64,000 bases of DNA, taken from positions 1 to 64,000 of the forward strand of contig NZ_JAJVKW010000013.1 of the NCBI RefSeq assembly GCF_024198255.1, given 5' to 3'. Under the pieces are notes generated by a model, which was not told where the DNA came from, did not search any database, and saw only the letters and a program-made list of their open reading frames with translations. A program made the position numbers and the translations under genes. Shown here one piece after another: positions 59,701-64,000 of the stretch. How positions within the stretch are numbered: position 1 is the first letter of the stretch; every line of letters starts with the position of its first letter. This DNA is from Myxococcus guangdongensis. Lineage in GTDB: Bacteria; Myxococcota; Myxococcia; Myxococcales; Myxococcaceae.

Positions 59701-61971
59701 CGCCTCCGCCACGCGGTTGTCCAACAGCGCTTCGTCCACGCCGCTGAGGTCCTGGAGGGGGAGCTCCACCTCCCACGGGGCCTCCAGCTCACACCGCAGC
59801 TCGCCATCCACCTCGGGGAAGCGCGAGCGCATCACGTCGTGGCGACGCACGATGTCGGTGAGGCTCGCTTGCAGCGCGGCGAGGTCCAGCGCGCCCTCGA
59901 GACGGAACACCGCCTGCGTGTGATAGGCCCGCGCATCCGGGTTGAGCTTGTGCATCAGCCACACCCGCTCCTGGCCGAACGACGGCGTGAGCGCCATTCC
60001 CGCGGCGCCACGTCGAGGGCCCAGGTCCACCCCACCCCGCGCTCCCTGCAAGCGCGCCGCGAGGCGGGCCACCGTGGGCGTCTGGAGCACCTCGCTCAAC
60101 TCCAGCTGCGCGCCCAGCACGCGGCGCACCCGGGCCACGAGCTGGGTGGCGAACAGCGAGTGCCCTCCCAGCTCGAACAGGTTGTCATCGCGTCCCACCC
60201 GCTCCATCCCGAGCAGCGCCGCGGCGATGGTCGCCAGCGCCACTTCACCGGGCGACTCCGGCGGCACGTAGTCCGTCCGCTCCTCGCGAGGGGGCCGAGG
60301 CAGCCGCGCCCGGTCCACCTTGCCGCTGGTGTTCAGCGGCCAGGCCTCCACCACGACCACGACATCCGGCACCAGGTAGCCGGGCAGCCGGCGTCGAAGC
60401 TCCGCGCGCACCGCGTCGCCGGACAGCGACGCTCCGGGGACGGGCATCACGTAGCCCAGCAGGCGCTCCCGCGTGTCGTCGATGAGGGCGACCGCGTCAC
60501 GCACGTCCGGCAGCGCGGCCAGCGCCGCCTCCACCTGGCCCAGCTCGATGCGCGCGCCGCGAACCTTCACCTGGTCGTCGCGCCGGCCCAGGAACTCCAG
60601 CGTGCCGTCCGGCAACCACCGGCCCCAATCGCCGCTGCGGTACAGCCGCCCTCCCGGCACCGGACCGAACGCATCCGGGATGAACCGCTCGGCCGTCAGC
60701 TCGGGCCGCCCCAGATACCCGCGCCCCACCCCCTCCCCGCCGATGCACAGCTCACCCGCCACCCCATCGGGCACGAGGCGCAGGTGCTCATCGAGGATGA
60801 CCACGTGGTCGTTGGAGAGGGGGCGGCCGATGGGCACGCGCTCCGCCTCCACGGCTTGCACCGCATGGAGCGTGCTGGCCACCGTGACCTCCGTCGGGCC
60901 GTAGCCGTTGACGAAGCGGTGGTGCGCGCACCACTGCCGGGCCGTCTCCGGGAGGCACACGTCCCCGGTGCTCATCACCACCTGGAGGTCGGAGAAGCCG
61001 CCCGGCTGCAGCGTGCGAAGGACCGTTGCGGGCAGCACCGCGTGGGTGATGCGCCGGTCCACCAGCACCTGGGCCAGCGGCGCGCCGGAGAGCGGCGATG
61101 CATCCAGCGTCTCCAGTCGGCCTCCGTTGGGCAGCGCCATCAGCAGGTCGAACAGCGAGGCATCGAACGACGGGTGGAAGAACTGCAGCACCCGGGTGTC
61201 CGGCCCCAACGCGCCCAGGAAGTCCCGCTGCGCATGCACGAGGTTGGCGACGCCGCGATGCTCGGTCATCACCAGCTTGGGCTCGCCCGTCGAACCCGAG
61301 GTGCAGATGATGTAGGCGAGGTCCTCGGGAACGAGCGCCGTGTCCTCCACGCGCCCCTCGCCCACGTCGGCCCCCGACTCCAGGAAGGGCACTCCCGGCA
61401 CCTGGCTCGCGGGCGCGCCCACCACGAGCGCCGCGCCGACCCTGCGGACGATGTCCTCGCGCCATGCCTGGGGATGTGACGGCGCCAGGGGCAGGTAGGC
61501 CGCGCCCACGCGCCAGATGGCGATGGCGAGCTCGATGAAGGCCGCGCCTCGCTCCAGCACCACCGCGACCACGTCTCCGCGTCCGATGCCCCGGGCTCGC
61601 AGGCTCGCGGCCAGGGCTCCCGTCCGCTCCTCCAGCCGCGCATAGGAGATTTCAGAGGCACCATCGCAGAGCGCGACGCGGTCGGCATGGCGCCGGCACT
61701 GCTCGGCGATGACGTCCACGACCGAGCGCCACGGACCATGGTCGACCCGTCCACCTTGCGCGCGGGCCGCCTGCGCCGCGCCATCCAGCGCCCCGCGGAC
61801 CTCCTCCGGGGTGTGTCCCTCCAGCGCCCAGGGACGCTTCAGCCGGAGGCTCGCGAGCAGGCGTTCATACTCGGTTCCTGTCACCAGGGCGGACGGGGGC
61901 GTCGGGGGCAAGGGGGCTCCTGGAAGCAATGACAGACATCGCGACCGCCGCGCGGAGAGGCCGTCCGACAC
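56773..61971 (-). CDS. non-ribosomal peptide synthetase, A-T-C-A-T
   Basis: A 1732-residue NRPS. After an unusual N-terminal extension (1-80) come adenylation domain 1 (CTSGSTGEPK 223-232, NGYGPTE 355-361, NTSGKVD 547-553), carrier 1 (ELGGHSL, Ser605), a condensation domain with intact HHIVHDG (793-799), adenylation domain 2 (YTSGSTGRAKG, NGYGPTEA, TANGKVD) and carrier 2 (LALGMHSL). By manual alignment to GrsA the pocket residues are DAFVMTGVAK and DILVVGGVMK; I do not assign substrates. It begins with A, so it should load the first residue and make a dipeptide. GTG start; 101 bases from the divergent CapA-family gene. Confidence 0.93.
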   Translation of the reverse strand: MSDGLSARRSRCLSLLPGAPLPPTPPSALVTGTEYERLLASLRLKRPWALEGHTPEEVRGALDGAAQAARAQGGRVDHGPWRSVVDVIAEQCRRHADRVALCDGASEISYARLEERTGALAASLRARGIGRGDVVAVVLERGAAFIELAIAIWRVGAAYLPLAPSHPQAWREDIVRRVGAALVVGAPASQVPGVPFLESGADVGEGRVEDTALVPEDLAYIICTSGSTGEPKLVMTEHRGVANLVHAQRDFLGALGPDTRVLQFFHPSFDASLFDLLMALPNGGRLETLDASPLSGAPLAQVLVDRRITHAVLPATVLRTLQPGGFSDLQVVMSTGDVCLPETARQWCAHHRFVNGYGPTEVTVASTLHAVQAVEAERVPIGRPLSNDHVVILDEHLRLVPDGVAGELCIGGEGVGRGYLGRPELTAERFIPDAFGPVPGGRLYRSGDWGRWLPDGTLEFLGRRDDQVKVRGARIELGQVEAALAALPDVRDAVALIDDTRERLLGYVMPVPGASLSGDAVRAELRRRLPGYLVPDVVVVVEAWPLNTSGKVDRARLPRPPREERTDYVPPESPGEVALATIAAALLGMERVGRDDNLFELGGHSLFATQLVARVRRVLGAQLELSEVLQTPTVARLAARLQGARGGVDLGPRRGAAGMALTPSFGQERVWLMHKLNPDARAYHTQAVFRLEGALDLAALQASLTDIVRRHDVMRSRFPEVDGELRCELEAPWEVELPLQDLSGVDEALLDNRVAEAVRDAVQAPFALAEGRPFRWRLLRLSAREHLFVHVEHHIVHDGWSFNVFVRELLNGYAEHVRHGQVRRPALAVQYSDYARWQREWVGTEAAEAQRRFWRQELEGAQTLLQLPRRVAPHGRRFRGVAPRVELDGELARRLQALADRNNTSLFTTLLCAFFVLLHRYTGSQDVLVGSSVANRRWQDTEGMLGMFINTVVLRGRLEGDPSFEAFLARMRRTTLEVYDHQELPYEQIFAQSPARHQGGFNPLIQTMFNFHDSSLGTLEASPLDVSFVEGLGNGSAKFELSVVAVPLYAEPGHIQRLAGDVVSIPRSEAPVRSSPRACLSGILLSWEFDSDLFEDFFITGMLSAYQQVLRSIVDAPDTRVSRLSLLSDADRRALVSVGARQEAPSYRVHDVFAQWARHAPDAPAVRSGDHVLTYAGLARRAEHLAHHLRDLGVGQEALVAVCIPRSEELVVAQLGVLMAGAAFLSLDPGAPAAWLEPLMQEAGARALVTTAALEGRLEGLPTVVLGALPPASSGRLPEGSPSDLAYVLYTSGSTGRAKGVQIEHHSVVSLLHRTALAEDLGPGKTMLAMASVTFDISVLEVWGALLNGAAVHFLPAGWDVPGLARCLVEQRITHAVIAPVVLPRLAADAPEAFAALDRVVVGGDVFPVEAFRALQREGFTKVTNGYGPTEATVMVSGHRLDDGVDAEATHVPIGRPLFNTDLVVLDAHGQVAPPGAVGELCIGGAGVARGYRDQPGLTAERFVPDPFGTQPGARLYRSGDLARWLPGGVIEFLGRRDEQVKVRGVRVELAEVRAALSAHPGVVDALARVDSRGGEARLVGYVVARGAGAVSAQAVREDLARRVPAHLVPSEVIVLESWPLTANGKVDASRLPTTDRRPDAPYTAPRTETEVRVAAVVSELLGVSRVDVHESLLALGMHSLQAMRLASRLSRMVGREVGLATILTGPTLAQLAHALAEAPVAKPTIKRLPRG

Positions 61972-62072
61972 GGCTTGCGTCCACGAACCTTTAACACGCG
62001 AAAATCCAATGCGACACCTTCGTCTGATAGAAGGCGCGAGGAACGCATACGCGCAGGATGTAGGAGTGCACC
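61972..62072. promoter_or_regulatory. divergent NRPS/CapA promoter region
   Basis: About 100 bases separate the two divergent GTG starts. It includes a relatively AT-rich patch (CCTTTAACACGCGAAAATCC at about 61989-62008) suited to promoter elements, and a five-base dyad CCTTC...GAAGG. No recognisable operator. Confidence 0.4.
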
Positions 62073-63293
62073 GTGGCCTCGAACAACAGCACGCATCCGG
62101 GTGGACCTGGGCTGTCGATATTCGCCGTGGGCGATGTCTTCGTGGACCGCGACGACCCGGGGACGGCCTTCTCCTCGGCCGGCGACGTCCTGCGCGCAGG
62201 TGACGTCGTCTTCGGCAACTGCGAGGGCGTCTTCAGCGACGACATCCACCGTGCCCCCAGCGCCGGCTCGGCCGTCACCGCGCCCGCGGCGAACGCCGCC
62301 CCCTTGGCGAAGGCGGGCTTCGACATCATGTCCCTGGCCAACAATCACAGTCTCGACGGGGGACACGCCGCGCTCCTGTCCATGCGCCGGACCCTGGCCG
62401 ACCTGGACATCGCCACGGTGGGCGCGGGCGCGAACCTCGCGGAGGCCACCGCGCCCGTGTATCTGGAGCGCGATGGGAGACGGCTCGCCTTCCTGGCCTT
62501 CAGCTCCGTGTTCCCCTACGGCTATGAGGCGCGCCCGGCCATCCCGGGGCTCGCGCCCTTCCGTGCACATACCCGCTACACGCCCGTGGAGTTGACCTCC
62601 TGGAGTCCGGGCATGGCCCCCGTGGTGAGCACCGAGCCGCTGGTCGAGGACCAGAAGGTGTTCCTCCGCAGCCTGGCCGAAGCCCGCGCGAAAGCAGACA
62701 TCGTCTTCGTCAGCTTCCACTGGGGTGACGCCACCGTTCCGTTCTCGCTGACCGACCATGAACGACGGACGGCCAGGCTCGCCATCGACCACGGGGCCGA
62801 CGTCGTCGTGGGTCACCATCACCACATGCTCCGCGGTGTCGAGTTCCATGCCGGCAAACCCATCTTCTACGGCCTGGGACACTATGTGTTCGACCTGCCG
62901 AACCTGCCCGAGCGACTCGCGAAGGACGGGTACCTGGGCGTGGGACGGCCCGAGGAGATGGCGGCCTGGGCTCGCAGGTTCGGCGAGTACATGATTCGCC
63001 CACGGGAAGGCTACCCATTGCTGCCATTCCACCCGGATTCGAGGATGACGGGCGCGGCGGTGATTCACCTCGCGCCGGACGGGCGCATCCGCGCCGGCTT
63101 CCTGCCCGCGGTCATCAATCCCGCCAACGAGCCGATCCACGTGTCCGCGGACAGCGACGAAGGCAGGCGGGTGGTCGCCTATCTCGAACGCTGCTGCGCG
63201 GCCGAGCAGCTCCCCACGAAGCTCGTCGCCCCTCGGCCCGACTCCGGACTGCCCGCCTCGTGCATCGAGTTCGTCTCGACCGCGACCGACTGA
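62073..63293 (+). CDS. CapA-family (poly-gamma-glutamate synthesis-like) protein
   Basis: A 406-residue protein of the PGA_cap/CapA family, a metallophosphoesterase-like fold: FAVGDVFVDRDDP, VVFGNCEGVF, GFDIMSLANNHSLDGG, FVSFHWGDATVPF and VVVGHHHHMLRGVEF. Unlike CapA of Bacillus it lacks a membrane anchor. Such free-standing members occur next to natural-product clusters and may act as amide ligases or hydrolases. TAGGAG precedes the GTG start. Divergent from the NRPS operon, it could tailor the peptide or be independent. Confidence 0.8.
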   Translation: MASNNSTHPGGPGLSIFAVGDVFVDRDDPGTAFSSAGDVLRAGDVVFGNCEGVFSDDIHRAPSAGSAVTAPAANAAPLAKAGFDIMSLANNHSLDGGHAALLSMRRTLADLDIATVGAGANLAEATAPVYLERDGRRLAFLAFSSVFPYGYEARPAIPGLAPFRAHTRYTPVELTSWSPGMAPVVSTEPLVEDQKVFLRSLAEARAKADIVFVSFHWGDATVPFSLTDHERRTARLAIDHGADVVVGHHHHMLRGVEFHAGKPIFYGLGHYVFDLPNLPERLAKDGYLGVGRPEEMAAWARRFGEYMIRPREGYPLLPFHPDSRMTGAAVIHLAPDGRIRAGFLPAVINPANEPIHVSADSDEGRRVVAYLERCCAAEQLPTKLVAPRPDSGLPASCIEFVSTATD

Positions 63294-63316
63294 GCAGGTT
63301 CAGAGGCTGTCGCTGT

Positions 63317-63332
63317 CGAGTGGAGTCACTCG
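63317..63332 (+). terminator. short hairpin after the CapA-family gene
   Basis: CGAGTG GAGT CACTCG forms a six-base-pair stem 24 bases after the stop at 63293. Weak candidate terminator. Confidence 0.3.
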
Positions 63333-63448
63333 CGCGACCGCGGAGCGGACGCCAGACGTTCCGGCGCCAGGTCCCTGCTCCTGGCGGCCTGGGCTGATGT
63401 GGGTATGGCACGGTATCTTCGCGGGACACCTTCGGGAGGAAGCCCGTC

Positions 63449-63973
63449 ATGCGTTCGCAGCACATCTTCGTCGCCATCGTCCTGTTGTCCGCGTCCGCGC
63501 GTGCCGAAGCGCTCAAGCCGTTTCAGAAGGAGGCCAAGGCCTCTTTCGAGAAGGCGATCTCCAGCGCCCTGAAGACCGCCAACACCGCGTGCGGCACCCG
63601 GCTCAAGGTCAAGACCAACTTCAATTGGTTCGACCTCAAGGACTGGGAGGGCCGCGGCTACGAGGACTCCTGCAAGGAGATGATTCTCGGCCTCGCGAGC
63701 ATGTGCGAGACCCCCGAGCGAAAGAAGGCCCTCGCGAAGAAGGTCACCGGCCTGGCGTGCCTGTTCACGTGGGACATCTCGCAGCTCGCGCTCTACGCCG
63801 CCGCCGCACCTGAACATCCCGACGACAAGAAGGCCGTCGCCCACGAAGCCAGCTCGCACAACGTCTCGTTCTCGAAGGGCTGGCTCACGTACCAGATCCA
63901 CAAGGGTGACAAGGGCGTGACGGAGGACACCTGGGTGGTCCTCGGGGATGTGCTGAGAGTCGATTCCCGCTGA
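63449..63973 (+). CDS. secreted protein of unknown function
   Basis: A 174-residue protein with a short signal peptide (HIFVAIVLLSASARAEA, cleavage near ARA-EA) and a strong GGGAGGAAG site. The mature part is Lys-rich and helical at first (FQKEAKASFEKAISSALKTA) with four cysteines (TACGT, DSCKE, SMCET, LACLF) that could form two disulfides. It has no recognised domain. It is the last gene before the window edge and does not overlap a neighbour. Confidence 0.6.
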   Translation: MRSQHIFVAIVLLSASARAEALKPFQKEAKASFEKAISSALKTANTACGTRLKVKTNFNWFDLKDWEGRGYEDSCKEMILGLASMCETPERKKALAKKVTGLACLFTWDISQLALYAAAAPEHPDDKKAVAHEASSHNVSFSKGWLTYQIHKGDKGVTEDTWVVLGDVLRVDSR

Positions 63974-64000
63974 AGCCAACCCGGGCGGTCGCCCCCACCG

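Noticed and set aside
58936..61479. 847-codon open frame on the + strand
   Set aside because: Antisense to the NRPS; composition is His/Arg/Gln-rich and unlike any protein, while the NRPS strand has clear motifs throughout.
62073..63293. CapA-family gene as part of a capsule synthesis operon
   Set aside because: No CapB or CapC ligase genes are nearby and there is no membrane anchor. It is only divergently adjacent to the NRPS operon.
1..64000. tRNA, rRNA and CRISPR arrays
   Set aside because: No cloverleaf-like segment with a TTCRANNC arm in a plausible context, no rRNA signature and no evenly spaced repeat-spacer pattern was seen. A covariance-model scan would be needed to exclude small RNAs.

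Overview
The window looks like a chromosomal segment of a myxobacterium, most likely Myxococcaceae (Myxococcus, Corallococcus or a relative). The DNA is GC-rich outside one island, GTG starts are common, many short operons overlap by 4 bases, and lipoproteins and secreted proteins of unknown function are abundant. Several genes are of kinds I associate with this group: a fulvocin C-like bacteriocin precursor, geosmin synthase, DUF1592/DUF1552 pairs and a rubber-oxygenase-like di-haem protein. No tRNA, rRNA or CRISPR array was seen.

Layout. 0-6.6 kb: a lipoprotein esterase, a lipoprotein with an HExxH motif next to an AraC regulator, a small monooxygenase-fold protein, an IS630-type relic, a fulvocin C-like bacteriocin precursor and a secreted protein. 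6.9-11.4 kb: a SUKH-like protein, a WD40-like propeller protein, a relic and an outer-membrane beta-barrel protein. 11.5-16.7 kb: a DUF1592 lipoprotein plus DUF1552 Tat-exported pair, then an epoxide-hydrolase-like gene with a WYL regulator. 16.8-23.6 kb: regulators (AraC, an ECF sigma with an NTF2-like tail, TetR), a membrane glycosyltransferase, a reductase and small secreted proteins. 23.6-25.9 kb: a RoxA/RoxB-like di-haem oxygenase divergent from the TetR gene, with three operator-like repeats between them.

25.9-35.1 kb is a rearranged zone. An NAD(P)-binding protein gene and the segment upstream of it occur twice in the same orientation. Between the two copies lie degraded IS5- and IS3-type elements and a clearly lower-GC, two-gene operon: a metallophosphoesterase and a lipoprotein of the guanidino-group-modifying (agmatine deiminase-like) superfamily. 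This pair is the least explained cargo in the window. A LysR gene and an MFS exporter follow (35.3-37.4 kb).

37.5-42.3 kb holds a second DUF1592/DUF1552 pair. 42.5-46.1 kb holds a SAM-methyltransferase/TPR protein translationally coupled to a DUF4157 (eCIS-core-type) protein whose body may be amidoligase-like. 46.3-53.0 kb is a coherent terpenoid nanocompartment locus: class II HMG-CoA reductase, two-domain geosmin synthase and two family 2B encapsulin shell proteins. The first two genes share a multi-block upstream element, which argues for co-regulation of precursor supply and terpene formation. 54-62 kb is a small translationally coupled NRPS operon (A-T-C-A-T, then an atypical C-T, then a P450) with no thioesterase. 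A CapA-family gene diverges from it, and a secreted protein gene ends the window.
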